Translations under genes and position numbers: made by a program | Shown here: piece after piece, positions 24,279-33,753 of the stretch | Position numbering within the stretch: position 1 is the first letter of the stretch | Layout of the letters: each line of letters starts with the position of its first letter | The notes under the pieces: generated by a model | Database searches by the model: none | The model's input: only the letters and a program-made list of their open reading frames with translations | Told to the model about the DNA's origin: nothing | Origin: Helicobacter sp. | Lineage (GTDB): Bacteria > Campylobacterota > Campylobacteria > Campylobacterales > Helicobacteraceae | Length of the DNA: 48,555 nucleotides | Assembly: GCF_022770205.1 (NCBI RefSeq) | Contig: NZ_JALEIK010000002.1 | Span: 1-48,555 of the forward strand | Reading direction: 5' to 3'

Positions 24279-26495
24279 TTGAAAAATCTAATCATTGTGG
24301 AATCGCCAGCAAAAGCACGCACGATAAAGAATTTTTTAGGTGGCGCATATGATGTTATTGCTTCAAAGGGGCATATTCGCGATTTACCAAAGAATGCTTT
24401 TGGAATCAAAATTGAAAATGAAACTTTCATTCCAGAGTATAAAATTGACACTTCACACAAAGAAGTTGTAAGCGAGCTAAAAAAACTTGCAAAAGATGCA
24501 AAAGAAGTCTATATTGCAACCGATGAGGACAGAGAGGGGGAAGCGATAGGTTATCATATCGCAACTGCTATTGGTAAAGATCCTAGCAAGCTTCCTAGGA
24601 TTGTGTTCCACGAGATTACACAAAAGGCGATTGAAGATGCGTTAAAAAATCCACGCTACATTGATATGGATAGAGTGAATGCGCAACAAGCAAGGCGTTT
24701 GCTAGATAGAATCGTGGGCTACCGCTTGAGTCCTTTGATTGCTTCTAAGATTCAAAGTGGCTTAAGTGCAGGACGCGTGCAAAGCAGTGCGTTAAAAATT
24801 GTAGTGGATAGAGAAAAGGAGATTTTGGATTTTAAGCCCATTACTTACTACATTATTGAGAGTTTGTTTAAGAAAGATAAGGTTAGCCTTGAAGCGGAAT
24901 TAGTGGAGTTTAAGGGCAAAAAGATTGAGAAGCTAACCTTGCAAGATTCCATAGAAGCAAAAGAGATAGTAGAAGTGCTAAGGGGTGAGAGTTTTAGCGT
25001 AAGAGAGATTGAGACAAAACGCAGAAAAACAGCTACTCCTCCGCCTTTTATGACTTCTACCTTGCAACAAAGCGCAAGCTCTAAACTTGGATTTTCTCCT
25101 TCGCGCACAATGCAAGCGGCACAAAGGCTTTATGAAGGCGTAATGACGCATAAAGGTTCAATGGGTGTGATAACCTATATGCGGACAGATAGTTTAAACA
25201 TTGCAAAAGTGGCACAAGATGAGGTGCGTAAGCTTATTGTAAAAAATTATGGAAAGGAGTATTTGCCAGCAAAGCCAAAAATCTATACCACAAAGGCAAA
25301 GGGTGCGCAAGAAGCACACGAGGCGATTCGTCCTACATTAATGGATTTTACTCCAGAGATTGCAGCGCAATATTTAAAGGGCGATGAGCTAAAGCTCTAT
25401 ACGCTAATCTATAAGCAATTTTTAGCTTCACAAATGCAAGATGCTGAGTTTGAATTGCAGACTATTTCAATTGCAAGTGATTGCGCAAAACTTAAAGTAA
25501 TTGGGCGTCAATTGGTTTTTGATGGATTTTATCGTGTGCTTGGTAATGAGGATAAGGATAAGTTGCTTCCAGAATTTTCTCCTAATGAAAAAATTAAGCT
25601 TGAAGAATGCTCTGATAGTGAGCATCAAACCTGTCCTCCACCAAGATATTCTGAAGCAAGCTTGATTAAAACATTAGAATCCTTAGGAATTGGTCGTCCA
25701 AGCACTTATGCACCAACAATTGCGCTTTTAACTTCAAGAGAATACATTAGCGTTGAAAAAAAGCAAATTAAGCCCCAAGAGGTTGCTTTTAAAGTGGTTG
25801 ATTTGCTTGAAGTGTATTTTAATGAGATTGTAGATTCTAAATTTACTGCAAATTTAGAGGAGAGATTAGATGCAATTGCGGAATCTAAACAGGATTGGCA
25901 AAAACTTTTGTGGGAGTTTTATGAGCCTTTTATACGAAAAGTTAGTGAAGGTAGGGCAAACATACAAAGCCAAAAAATTGCGATTCCAATAGGGGAGTTC
26001 TGTCCGCTTTGTGGCAAAGAGCTTGTGCAAAGAAATAGCCGATTTGGTGAGTTTATAGGTTGTAGTGGCTATCCTAAATGTAAATATATCCAAAAGGAGC
26101 AAATCCAAGATATTGCAGTTGAGGATTTTGGCGTTTGTGAGAAATGCGGCAAACCAATGGTAAAAAAGCGTGGCAGAAACGGAGAGTTTTTGGCTTGTAG
26201 TGGGTATCCAGAATGCAAAAATACAAAGGCGTTAAATGGAGCTAAAGCACAAATGCAAGTTTTAGAGGATGTAAAATGTCCAAAATGCGGAGGGGATATT
26301 GTAGAAAGAATGGGGAGGCGTGGGAAGTTTTATGGTTGTGGAAATTATCCAAAATGTGATTTTATCGCCAATTTTCCGCCCACAAAACACACTTGCCCAA
26401 AATGCAATGGAGTAATGCTAAGGCGGACATATCGTAAAAAACCGGTTTTAGAATGTTTTGCGTGTAAAGAGCGCATTGATGATAAGGAAGAATAA
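24279..26495 (+). CDS. topA: DNA topoisomerase I
   Basis: The 738-residue type IA topoisomerase starts at TTG 24279, immediately giving the Toprim motif LIIVESPAKARTIKNFLGG. The Toprim acidic DxDxE group is present as DEDREGE. The active-site Tyr300 lies in GVITYMRTDS. The C-terminus holds four zinc-ribbon units of the Cys4 type, beginning CPLCGKEL, CEKCGKPM, CPKCGGDI and CPKCNGVM, which help to bind DNA. It relaxes negatively supercoiled DNA. Its placement close to bioB is known from C. jejuni. The gene is complete. Confidence 0.97.
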   Translation: MKNLIIVESPAKARTIKNFLGGAYDVIASKGHIRDLPKNAFGIKIENETFIPEYKIDTSHKEVVSELKKLAKDAKEVYIATDEDREGEAIGYHIATAIGKDPSKLPRIVFHEITQKAIEDALKNPRYIDMDRVNAQQARRLLDRIVGYRLSPLIASKIQSGLSAGRVQSSALKIVVDREKEILDFKPITYYIIESLFKKDKVSLEAELVEFKGKKIEKLTLQDSIEAKEIVEVLRGESFSVREIETKRRKTATPPPFMTSTLQQSASSKLGFSPSRTMQAAQRLYEGVMTHKGSMGVITYMRTDSLNIAKVAQDEVRKLIVKNYGKEYLPAKPKIYTTKAKGAQEAHEAIRPTLMDFTPEIAAQYLKGDELKLYTLIYKQFLASQMQDAEFELQTISIASDCAKLKVIGRQLVFDGFYRVLGNEDKDKLLPEFSPNEKIKLEECSDSEHQTCPPPRYSEASLIKTLESLGIGRPSTYAPTIALLTSREYISVEKKQIKPQEVAFKVVDLLEVYFNEIVDSKFTANLEERLDAIAESKQDWQKLLWEFYEPFIRKVSEGRANIQSQKIAIPIGEFCPLCGKELVQRNSRFGEFIGCSGYPKCKYIQKEQIQDIAVEDFGVCEKCGKPMVKKRGRNGEFLACSGYPECKNTKALNGAKAQMQVLEDVKCPKCGGDIVERMGRRGKFYGCGNYPKCDFIANFPPTKHTCPKCNGVMLRRTYRKKPVLECFACKERIDDKEE

Positions 26496-26504
26496 AGGAT
26501 AAAA

Positions 26505-26906
26505 ATGACACAAGAGATTTTAGATTTTTTGGATAAGAATGTAGGGTTTTTGGCAACTAAAGGGACTTGTGGTAATCCGCGCGTGCGCCCTATGCAATCC
26601 CCTTTGTATTGTAAGGGAAAATTATATGCTTGCACTTCTAAAAAGAAGGGGTTATATAAGCATATGCAAAACTTTTCTGGGATTGAATTAAGCGCATTTG
26701 ATGGGAAAGAAACTTGGATTAGAATCCGTGCAAAGGCTGTGTTTGATGAAGATAGAGAAGTCAAAGAAAAAATGTTTGAAAAATATCCTGTGGTGCAAGA
26801 GATTTACAAAAACGCTGATAATCCTGATTTTGCAGTGTTTTATTTTGATGAGCCTAGCATTAAGATTCAGAGTTTTAGCGGACGCGATGAAATTATAAAG
26901 AATTAA
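26505..26906 (+). CDS. Pyridoxamine 5'-phosphate oxidase-like flavin-binding protein
   Basis: The 133-residue protein is a single split-barrel domain of the FMN-binding type: FLATKGTCGNPRVRPMQSP at the start, LYACTSKKKGLYKHMQNF for phosphate contacts, then the end VFYFDEPSIKIQSFSG. Small members of this group bind flavin or other cofactors; several reduce nitro compounds (NimA-like) or act in redox chemistry. No specific substrate is suggested here. It sits ten bases after topA and ten before bioB, so all three are probably co-transcribed. Confidence 0.75.
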   Translation: MTQEILDFLDKNVGFLATKGTCGNPRVRPMQSPLYCKGKLYACTSKKKGLYKHMQNFSGIELSAFDGKETWIRIRAKAVFDEDREVKEKMFEKYPVVQEIYKNADNPDFAVFYFDEPSIKIQSFSGRDEIIKN

Positions 26907-26915
26907 GGAGAGAAA

Positions 26916-27755
26916 ATGCAAGAGATTTTTTTATGCACAATTTGTAATGTTTCAAGTGGGAGTTGCGCAGAAGATTGCGCTTATTGCACACAGAGTGCAA
27001 AGTTTAATGCAGACATTGAGCGTTATAAGTATAAGGCGATTCCAAAGATTTTAGAATAAGCAAAAAGAGCTAGCGAGAATGGTGCGTTGGGATTTTGCCT
27101 TGTAACAAGTGGTAGGGAGCTAGATAGCAAGCGCACAGAATACATTACCCAAGCTGCAAGAGCCATTGTAGATAGCGGGTTGCATTTGCATTTGATTGGC
27201 TGTAGCGGAATTGCAAGCACAGAAGCATTAGTGGAGCTTAAAAATGCAGGCATTGCGAGCTATAATCATAATTTAGAAGCAAGCCGTAATTTTTTTCCAA
27301 AAATCTGCACAACGCATAGTTTTGAAGAGCGTTATGCAACCTGTGAGAATGCTCTAAAAGCTGGGCTTGGGCTATGTAGTGGTGGAATCTTTGGAATGGG
27401 AGAGAGTTGGCAAGATAGAATGGATTTGCTTTATGCGCTTCAAACGCTAAATCCCCATAGCGCGCCCATTAATTTTTTTATCCCAAACCCTGCATTGCCG
27501 CTTACACAAGATACTTTAAGCCAAGAAGAAGCTTTAGAATGTGTGAAGTTAGCAAGAGAGTATTTGCCAAATGCAAGGTTAATGATTGCTGGAGGGAGAG
27601 AAAGGGTTTTTGGAGAGGACCAAAAGGATCTCTTTGAATCTGGAATTAATGCGGTAGTCTTAGGCGATTACCTAACAACCAAAGGGAATACACCAAAAGA
27701 TGAGGTAGAGCGCATTAAAAGCTATGGATATGGAATCGCAACAAGTTGTGAATAA
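26916..27755 (+). pseudogene. bioB: Biotin synthase gene with in-frame TAA at codon 48
   Basis: From ATG 26916 behind AAGGAG the frame gives MQEIFLCTICNV, then the radical-SAM cluster CAEDCAYC (Cys17, Cys21, Cys24), and stops at TAA 27057-27059. The same frame then continues without any shift, AKRASENGALGFCLVTSG, to the natural end ATSCE at 27755, for 279 codons in total. All BioB regions after the stop are present, such as YNHNLEASRNFFPKI and GICNG-like LGLCSGGIFGMGE. The codon before AKRAS is expected to be Gln or similar, so CAA to TAA is the simplest change. Restart at TTG 27087 would lack the iron-sulfur cysteines, so activity should be lost unless the stop is read through or is a sequencing error. 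Confidence 0.85.
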
Positions 27756-27762
27756 TTGAGCG

Positions 27763-28650
27763 ATGCTAGAAACGCCTAAAAACTCCCTGATTTTGCGATT
27801 TCAAAATTTCTGGACGCTAAAGTTGCTTCAGGAGCTTGTGCTTAAATTTTGGGTGCTTGTGCGTTATTTGTATGCGTTTTTAAAAGGAGATTTACTTTAT
27901 TTTGCTGCAAGTCTTAGTTTTTATACTATTTTTGCACTTCTGCCAATGTTGCTTGTGGTGTTTTCGCTTGTGGCAACATTGCCTGATTTTAAGGAATATT
28001 TTGAGAGTTTTAAGAATTTAATCATTGCAAATTTTATCCCTACGCACTCTGATGTGTTTTTGCAGTATTTAGATGGATTTTTAGAAAACTCTACAAAGCT
28101 TGGTGGTATGGGGCTTTTGTATGCTTTCATCACTTCTATTTTATTTTTTAGAAACTACCAAAATATCACAACAAAAATTTTTCACTCTAAAGGGCGTGGA
28201 TTTTGGGATTCCTTATCTGTGTATTGGACTTGTATGACGCTTTTTCCCTTAGGTGTTTTATTTTCTATTTTTTTAAGCACGAAGGCATATATTTATTTAG
28301 ATGAAATGGGATATAGCATTTATATTGCTTGGCTTTTTGGAATGATTCCCTATCTTTTAATCTGGATTGTCTTTTTTGTGTTGTTTAAAATTTCTGCTAA
28401 TACAAAAATTAGCACTAAAAACACTTTAATAAGCTCTTTGATTACTGCGCTTTTGTGGTCGTTTTGTAAATGGGGATTTGTGTATTATGTGTTTTACAAT
28501 AAAGCGTATTTAACACTTTATGGTTCTTTTAGTATTGTATTGTTTTTATTTGTATGGGTGTATCTTTCTTGGGCGATTCTGCTTTTTGGGATGAGTTTAA
28601 GCCGTGGAATTGATGCAATGTTTGTTAAAGAATTGGAATCCCAAAGTTGA
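27763..28650 (+). CDS. YihY/BrkB-family inner-membrane protein
   Basis: The 295-residue protein starts at ATG 27763, eight bases after bioB ends. It has about six hydrophobic segments, including FAASLSFYTIFALLPMLLVV near residues 46-65, a family hallmark, and ITALLWSFCKWGFVYYVFY, followed by YGSFSIVLFLFVWVYLSW near the C-terminus. The family was once named ribonuclease BN by mistake. Its true role is unclear, with membrane transport or envelope functions proposed. There is no sign of regulation of its own; it probably belongs to the topA-bioB transcript. Confidence 0.85.
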   Translation: MLETPKNSLILRFQNFWTLKLLQELVLKFWVLVRYLYAFLKGDLLYFAASLSFYTIFALLPMLLVVFSLVATLPDFKEYFESFKNLIIANFIPTHSDVFLQYLDGFLENSTKLGGMGLLYAFITSILFFRNYQNITTKIFHSKGRGFWDSLSVYWTCMTLFPLGVLFSIFLSTKAYIYLDEMGYSIYIAWLFGMIPYLLIWIVFFVLFKISANTKISTKNTLISSLITALLWSFCKWGFVYYVFYNKAYLTLYGSFSIVLFLFVWVYLSWAILLFGMSLSRGIDAMFVKELESQS

Positions 28651-28692
28651 AGAAATTTAACCGGCGTATAAAATTAACAAAACATTAAAAAT

Positions 28693-28723
28693 TTGAGCTT
28701 TGCTATTAATTTTATGCTAGAAT
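28693..28723 (+). promoter_or_regulatory. Probable promoter before the CNNM/CBS protein gene
   Basis: In the 108-base gap after the YihY gene, an extended -10 element TGCTAGAAT (hexamer TAGAAT, 28718-28723) lies 19 bases after TTGAGC (28693-28698). Spacing is slightly long, but the extended TG and the AT-rich flanks fit Helicobacter promoters. Confidence 0.35.
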
Positions 28724-28758
28724 AATAAAATTTTTTCTCTAGGCTTAAAGGAGTTTTT

Positions 28759-30081
28759 TTGGAAATTGAGTCGTTTATCTTGTCAATTTTCGCATTGTTT
28801 CTTGTTTTATTAAATGGATTTTTTGTGCTTTCGGAATTTGCTATTGTTAAGATTCGGCGTTCGCGTTTGGAGGAATTATCAAAGCGTGAAGTTTCAGGAG
28901 CAAAGTTAGCTTTAAAAATCACAGGAAAATTAGATTCTTATCTTTCAGCCACTCAACTTGGAATCACATTATCTTCACTTGGGCTTGGTTGGATTGGCGA
29001 GCCTGCTATTGCTAGATTGTTAGAAACTCCTTTTAAATATTTTATTGGGGATAATCCTGTTGTGTTGCATTCTGTAAGTTTTGTCGTAGCCTTTAGTTTT
29101 ATCACGCTTTTGCATGTTGTTATTGGGGAGATTGTGCCAAAATCTATTGCGATTGCTAAAGCTGAAAAATCCGTGTTGCTCATTGCACTTCCTTTGCATA
29201 TTTTTTGGATTGTTTTTTATCCTTTGATTAAAATTTTTGATTGCATTGCAGCAATGGTTTTACATTCTATCCATATTAAGCCAGCAAGTGAGGGTGAAGA
29301 GAGTGCGCATTCTGAAGAGGAATTAAAAATCATTGTAGGAGAGAGCTTAAAGGGTGGGTATTTAGATAAAATTGAGAATGAAATTATCCAAAATGCTGTG
29401 AGCTTTTCTGATACTATGGCAAGGGAGATTATGACTCCTAGGAAGGATATGATTTGCTTGTATGATGATAACACTTATGAGGAGAATATGCAAATTGTAA
29501 CAACTACAAAGCACACGCGTTATCCTTATTGCAAAGAAGGGAAGGATAATATTATAGGAATGGTGCATTTAAGAGATTTGCTTGAAGCAATGCTAAGCAA
29601 AAATCCTTCAAAGGAGCTTGAAAGCTTAGTGCGTGAAATGATTATTGTTCCTGAGAGTGCATCTATTTCTAACATACTTAATCAAATGAATCGCCGTCAA
29701 ATCCATACCGCACTTGTTGTAGATGAATATGGTGGAACAGCGGGGCTTCTTACGATGGAGGATATTTTAGAAGAGGTGATGGGTGATATTAGTGATGAAC
29801 ACGATAAAAAGAGCGATGATTATCATAAAATCAGTGAGGATTCCTATTCTTTTGATGGTATGATTGATTTAGAGCGTGTAGCAGATGTGATTGGAATCAC
29901 TTTTGAAGAAGACACAGAGCAGGTTACTATTGGCGGATATGTTTTTAACCTTTTAGAGAGAATGCCAGTAGTTGGCGATGTGATTAGTGATGAGTATTGT
30001 GAATATGAAGTTTTAGCAACGGAAGGGGCTAGGATTGTGCGATTGAAAGCTACAAAAAAGCCTTTTGTGGATGAAGAATAG
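28759..30081 (+). CDS. CNNM/CBS-domain membrane protein (CorC/HlyC type)
   Basis: The 440-residue protein starts at TTG 28759 behind AAAGGAG. Layout: a DUF21/CNNM membrane domain (residues 1-190, with [20 protein letters not shown] and GIGWIGEP-like [11 protein letters not shown]), then two CBS domains ([13 protein letters not shown] to GIVHL-like [11 protein letters not shown], and [20 protein letters not shown]), then a CorC_HlyC domain ending [19 protein letters not shown]. Such proteins are linked to magnesium or cobalt efflux. The hemolysin name is historical. It stands alone between a promoter and purE. Confidence 0.88.
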   Translation: MEIESFILSIFALFLVLLNGFFVLSEFAIVKIRRSRLEELSKREVSGAKLALKITGKLDSYLSATQLGITLSSLGLGWIGEPAIARLLETPFKYFIGDNPVVLHSVSFVVAFSFITLLHVVIGEIVPKSIAIAKAEKSVLLIALPLHIFWIVFYPLIKIFDCIAAMVLHSIHIKPASEGEESAHSEEELKIIVGESLKGGYLDKIENEIIQNAVSFSDTMAREIMTPRKDMICLYDDNTYEENMQIVTTTKHTRYPYCKEGKDNIIGMVHLRDLLEAMLSKNPSKELESLVREMIIVPESASISNILNQMNRRQIHTALVVDEYGGTAGLLTMEDILEEVMGDISDEHDKKSDDYHKISEDSYSFDGMIDLERVADVIGITFEEDTEQVTIGGYVFNLLERMPVVGDVISDEYCEYEVLATEGARIVRLKATKKPFVDEE

Positions 30082-30135
30082 GTGATTTGTAGCTAGATTT
30101 AAGAGTTCTATGCCGCAGTATTTTAAAGGAGAAAA

Positions 30136-30630
30136 ATGGAGTTTGTCGCAATTTTAATGGGAAGCAAGAGTGATTATTCTGTAATGGAAGAGTGTATTGA
30201 GGTGTTAAAAAAATTTGATGTGTCTTATGAAGTGATCATTTCTTCAGCGCACAGAAGTCCAAACCGCACAAAAGAATATGTTAAAAATGCTGAGCAAAAA
30301 GGCGCAAAAGTTTTTATTGCAGCTGCTGGAATGGCGGCACATTTAGCGGGTGCAGTGGCTTCAATGACAACAAAACCTGTCATTGGTGTGCCCTTAAAAG
30401 GGGGTGCATTAGATGGTTTAGATGCTTTACTATCAACTGCGCAAATGCCTTCTGGAATGCCTGTGGCAACACTTGCGCTTGGAAAAACAGGTGCTATTAA
30501 TAGTGCGTATCTAGCAATGCAGATTTTAGCATTAAACGATACTGAGCTAGGAGAGAAACTCAAAGAAGATCGTGTGATGAAGGCAAAAAATGTTGAGTTA
30601 GATTCTAGCGAAATTGAAGTTATTTTATAA
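30136..30630 (+). CDS. purE: N5-carboxyaminoimidazole ribonucleotide mutase
   Basis: The 164-residue protein starts at ATG 30136 behind AAAGGAG. It has class I PurE motifs: MGSKSDYSVMEE at residues 9-20, the conserved SSAHRSPNR with the active-site His, and AAAGMAAHLAGAVAS, then GVPLKGGALDGLDALLS. It shifts the carboxylate of N5-CAIR to C4 in purine synthesis; a PurK partner is not in the window. The gene is complete and of normal length. The next gene starts nine bases after its stop, so the two are co-transcribed. Confidence 0.95.
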   Translation: MEFVAILMGSKSDYSVMEECIEVLKKFDVSYEVIISSAHRSPNRTKEYVKNAEQKGAKVFIAAAGMAAHLAGAVASMTTKPVIGVPLKGGALDGLDALLSTAQMPSGMPVATLALGKTGAINSAYLAMQILALNDTELGEKLKEDRVMKAKNVELDSSEIEVIL

Positions 30631-30638
30631 GGAATATT

Positions 30639-31121
30639 ATGGAATCTTGGGTTGGGCTGGAGGAGTTTGCAAAGTTAGCGCATTTGGACAAAGAAAAAAT
30701 CTTAGAAATGGTAGCAAGCGGGATGTTAAAGAGTAAGCAAGAGAAGGGAGAATTTCTAATCGATGCAAGTAGTGGCACGCAAGCACTTGTGCAAAGCAGT
30801 ATATCTGGCAATGCTGTAATGTTAGCGGGCTCTACAAATGTGGCTGTGGATGGTGATTTTATAGAAAAAACTATTGGCACAATTTTAAGTTTGCACGAAA
30901 AAGTTGTTAATTCTAAGGAAGAGACAATTTCAAGCGTTAAAAATGAAAATCAGTTTTTAAAAGATGCACTTTTTAACACACAAGAAGTGTATGAAGATGA
31001 TAAAAAAACCATTGCTATTTTGCGTGAGCAGTTGCGTGCAGCACAAGAGGAGATTGAGTTTTTAAAGCGGAAATATCGTCTAATGTGGGGCAAGGCGATT
31101 GATGCAAAAGTAAAGGAATGA
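30639..31121 (+). CDS. Conserved coiled-coil protein, DUF3972-like
   Basis: The 160-residue protein has an N-terminal helix-turn-helix-like segment (VGLEEFAKLAHLDKEKIL with GMLKSKQEKGEFLIDA), as in MerR- or DNA-binding-type folds. A C-terminal heptad-rich coiled coil follows, from FIEKTIGTILSLHEKV through LREQLRAAQEEIEFLKRKYR. I believe this is the epsilonproteobacterial DUF3972 group found near purE, but that label is from memory. No function is assigned. It sits nine bases behind purE. Confidence 0.6.
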   Translation: MESWVGLEEFAKLAHLDKEKILEMVASGMLKSKQEKGEFLIDASSGTQALVQSSISGNAVMLAGSTNVAVDGDFIEKTIGTILSLHEKVVNSKEETISSVKNENQFLKDALFNTQEVYEDDKKTIAILREQLRAAQEEIEFLKRKYRLMWGKAIDAKVKE

Positions 31122-31252
31122 GCAAAGTCATTAATCTGCAATATATTTGCCTTGAATCCTTTCAAATGATGATTTTAGATTCCACCTATATTGAAAAAAT
31201 GTATGAAGTTTGTGTCTTTTTAATGTTGCGATTTGAAAGTTTTGGTATTTGA
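31118..31252 (+). CDS. Possible 44-residue small protein
   Basis: An ATG overlapping the stop of the previous gene (ATGA), with AAAGGA five bases upstream, opens a frame starting MSKVINLQYICLESFQ and ending with TGA at 31250-31252. The coupling and ribosome site are good. The composition is unremarkable, and no known family is recognised. It may be real or a chance frame. Confidence 0.25.
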   Translation: MSKVINLQYICLESFQMMILDSTYIEKMYEVCVFLMLRFESFGI

Positions 31253-31354
31253 CTGGCTAAATGCGATATTTTTAAGCTAGTGATTATATGAAATTTTATA
31301 CAATCCACAGTTTTCTAGTCAAATAAGGAAATTTTATAAGAGTAAGGAGTGTAT

Positions 31355-32821
31355 ATGCAATCAAATCTTACATTGAGATATGATTACTCTATTGCAAAAT
31401 TATTTCTTTTTGCAACCATAACATTTGGCATTATTGGTTTATTGATAGGGGTTGTTATATCTTTTCAAATGGCATTTCCAGATCTTAATTATCTTGCTGG
31501 TGAGTTTGGAACATTTGGAAGGCTTAGACCATTACATACAAACGGAGTGATTTACGGATTTACATTAAGTGGTATTTGGACAGCCTGGTATTATTTAGGG
31601 CAAAGAGTTTTAAAAATGTCCTATGCAGAATATCCATTTCTTAAAATTGCAGGTTATTTACATTTTTGGCTTTATATTGTATTGATGGTTTTGGCAATTG
31701 TTAGTTTATTTGCAGGACTTACGCAATCAAAAGAATATTCTGAATTAATTTGGCCACTTGATTTATTGGTGGTGCTTGTTTGGTTGTTATGGGGGTTTAA
31801 TTTATTTGGCTCTATGGCTGTTAGACGCGAACAAACAATTTATATTAGTTTGTGGTATTTTATTGCTACCTTTGTTGCAATTTCAGCGCTTTATATTTTT
31901 AATAATCTTTCTGTGCCTACTTATTTAGTCTCTGGTGTGGGTTCAGTGTGGAATTCTATTTCCCTCTATGCGGGAACAAATGATGCGATGGTGCAATGGT
32001 GGTTTGGACATAATGCAGTTGCATTTGTTTTTACTGCAGGGATTATTGGAGTGATTTATTACTTTCTACCAAAAGAATCTGGGCAGCCAATTTTTTCTTA
32101 TAAATTAACATTGTTTTCATTTTGGGGCTTAATGTTTGTTTATATTTGGGCTGGTAGCCACCATTTACTTTATTCTACCGTGCCTGATTGGATGCAAACA
32201 ATGGGTTCAATTTTTTCTGTTGTTTTAATCCTGCCTTCTTGGGGAACAGCAATTAATATGCTTCTTACAATGAAGGGGCAATGGCATCAGTTAAAAGAAT
32301 CTCCATTGATTAAATTTTTAATCCTTGCTTCTACATTTTATATGCTTTCAACATTAGAAGGTCCTATTCAGGCTATTAAATCAGTTAATGCTTTGGCACA
32401 CTTTACAGATTGGGTGATTGGACATGTGCATGATGGAGTTCTAGGTTGGGTTGGATTTACAATTATTGCTGCGTGTTATCATATGACGCCGCGTTTATTT
32501 AGGCGTGAGATTTATTCTAAAAAATTAATGGATATTCAATTTTGGATTCAAACAACGGCAATTATTCTTTATTTTTCAAGTATGTGGATTGCAGGAATCA
32601 CACAAGGTATGATGTGGAGAGCAACTGATGAATTTGGAAGTTTGGCGTATTCATTTATTGATACAGTGACCGTATTAATGCCTTATTATACAATCCGTGC
32701 GATTGGTGGGGCTATGTATTTAATCGGATTTATTATCTTTACTTATAATATTGTTATGACAATTGTGGCTAGCAAAACTCTTGAAAAAGAGCCAAGATTT
32801 GCAACGCCTATGGCAGCGTAA
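31355..32821 (+). CDS. ccoN: cbb3-type cytochrome c oxidase subunit I
   Basis: The 488-residue catalytic subunit starts at ATG 31355, five bases behind AAGGAG. It is a multi-span membrane protein with the haem and copper ligands expected: His61 in RLRPLHTNGVIYG for low-spin haem, WWFGHNAVAF for CuB, AGSHHLLYS for the His-His pair, and DWVIGHVHDGVLGW for haem b3 and b. It reduces oxygen at high affinity in microaerobic bacteria and pumps protons. The 103 bases between the small frame ending at 31252 and this start contain several AT-rich -10-like boxes, such as TATACAAT, but no clear promoter pair. The cluster order N-O-Q-P is standard. Confidence 0.97.
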   Translation: MQSNLTLRYDYSIAKLFLFATITFGIIGLLIGVVISFQMAFPDLNYLAGEFGTFGRLRPLHTNGVIYGFTLSGIWTAWYYLGQRVLKMSYAEYPFLKIAGYLHFWLYIVLMVLAIVSLFAGLTQSKEYSELIWPLDLLVVLVWLLWGFNLFGSMAVRREQTIYISLWYFIATFVAISALYIFNNLSVPTYLVSGVGSVWNSISLYAGTNDAMVQWWFGHNAVAFVFTAGIIGVIYYFLPKESGQPIFSYKLTLFSFWGLMFVYIWAGSHHLLYSTVPDWMQTMGSIFSVVLILPSWGTAINMLLTMKGQWHQLKESPLIKFLILASTFYMLSTLEGPIQAIKSVNALAHFTDWVIGHVHDGVLGWVGFTIIAACYHMTPRLFRREIYSKKLMDIQFWIQTTAIILYFSSMWIAGITQGMMWRATDEFGSLAYSFIDTVTVLMPYYTIRAIGGAMYLIGFIIFTYNIVMTIVASKTLEKEPRFATPMAA

Positions 32822-32833
32822 GGGAGGCTTGTG

Positions 32834-33517
32834 ATGTTCCATTGGTTAGAAAAGAATCCATTTTTCTTTACAACAGCGTTTTTATTGGTATTTTCAATTG
32901 CGGGGCTAGTTGAGATTCTACCGGATTTTGCAAAAGCTTCTCGTCCAACAGAGAATCTTAAGCCCTACACGCTTTTAGAAACTGCAGGGCGTCAAATTTA
33001 CATTGCAGAGAGTTGTAATGCCTGCCATTCCCAGCTTGTGCGTCCGTTTAAGGCAGAAACAGATCGTTATGGTGCATACAGCTTAAGTGGTGAGTATGCT
33101 TATGATAGACCTTTTCTTTGGGGTTCAAAAAGGACGGGTCCTGATTTACACCGCGTTGGAGATTATAGAACAACAGATTGGCATGAAGAACATATGTTAA
33201 ATCCAGAAGCAGTTGTTCCGGGATCTATTATGCCAGCCTATCCACATTTGTATGAGAAAAGTGTAGATGTGGATACTGCATACGCAGAGGCTTATACGCA
33301 AAAAGTTGTTTTTGGAGTGCCTTATGACACGGAAAATAATCCAAAATTAGGTGATTTAGAAGCAGCTAGGGCAGAGATTTTAGCAGAAGCTAAGATTTTA
33401 GCAGAAGATATGAAGGATCCAGAAATTAAGGCTGCATTAGAAAGGGGCGAGATTAAACAGATTGTTGCATTGATTGCTTATCTTAATAGTTTAGGACAAA
33501 AAAGAAGGGCAAATTAA
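32834..33517 (+). CDS. ccoO: cbb3-type cytochrome c oxidase subunit II, monohaem
   Basis: The 227-residue protein begins MFHWLEKNPFFFTTAFLLVF, an N-terminal membrane anchor. A single c-type haem site, CNACH, occupies residues 61-65 within ESCNACHSQLVRP. A distal Met ligand is likely in GSIMPAYPHL. It passes electrons to the CcoN catalytic subunit from the periplasmic side. ATG 32834 is preferred over GTG 32831, with GGGAGG just upstream. The gene is complete. Confidence 0.96.
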   Translation: MFHWLEKNPFFFTTAFLLVFSIAGLVEILPDFAKASRPTENLKPYTLLETAGRQIYIAESCNACHSQLVRPFKAETDRYGAYSLSGEYAYDRPFLWGSKRTGPDLHRVGDYRTTDWHEEHMLNPEAVVPGSIMPAYPHLYEKSVDVDTAYAEAYTQKVVFGVPYDTENNPKLGDLEAARAEILAEAKILAEDMKDPEIKAALERGEIKQIVALIAYLNSLGQKRRAN

Positions 33518-33519
33518 TC

Positions 33520-33753
33520 GTGGAATATGAAACAATACAAATTATTCAGGCATATGCCTACTGGTTTATCTCGCTACTATTAGTGGTGTTATTGTATGCT
33601 TATATTTATCATTTGTATAAAAGTCAAAGGCAAGGCAAAATTGATTATGAAAAATATGCAAGACTTGCATTAGACGATGGACTAGATGATCGTTTGATAG
33701 AAAAGCGTAATGGTCAAGACAAAAAAGAAGGAGAGGTAAATGGAATGGTTTAA
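33520..33753 (+). CDS. ccoQ: cbb3-type cytochrome c oxidase subunit CcoQ
   Basis: The 77-residue protein starts at GTG 33520, three bases after the ccoO stop. It has one membrane span (AYWFISLLLVVLLYAYIYHL) and a charged cytoplasmic tail, as in FixQ/CcoQ. It stabilises the oxidase complex. Its end overlaps ccoP by 14 bases. Confidence 0.9.
   Translation: MEYETIQIIQAYAYWFISLLLVVLLYAYIYHLYKSQRQGKIDYEKYARLALDDGLDDRLIEKRNGQDKKEGEVNGMV

Noticed and set aside
27087-27755. Functional shortened biotin synthase starting at TTG 27087
   Set aside because: It would lack the CxxxCxxC iron-sulfur motif required for radical-SAM chemistry and has no ribosome site.
30225-30563. Minus-strand frame of 112 codons opposite purE
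   Set aside because: It is wholly covered by purE, has no ribosome site or recognisable domain, and reflects codon bias of the real gene.
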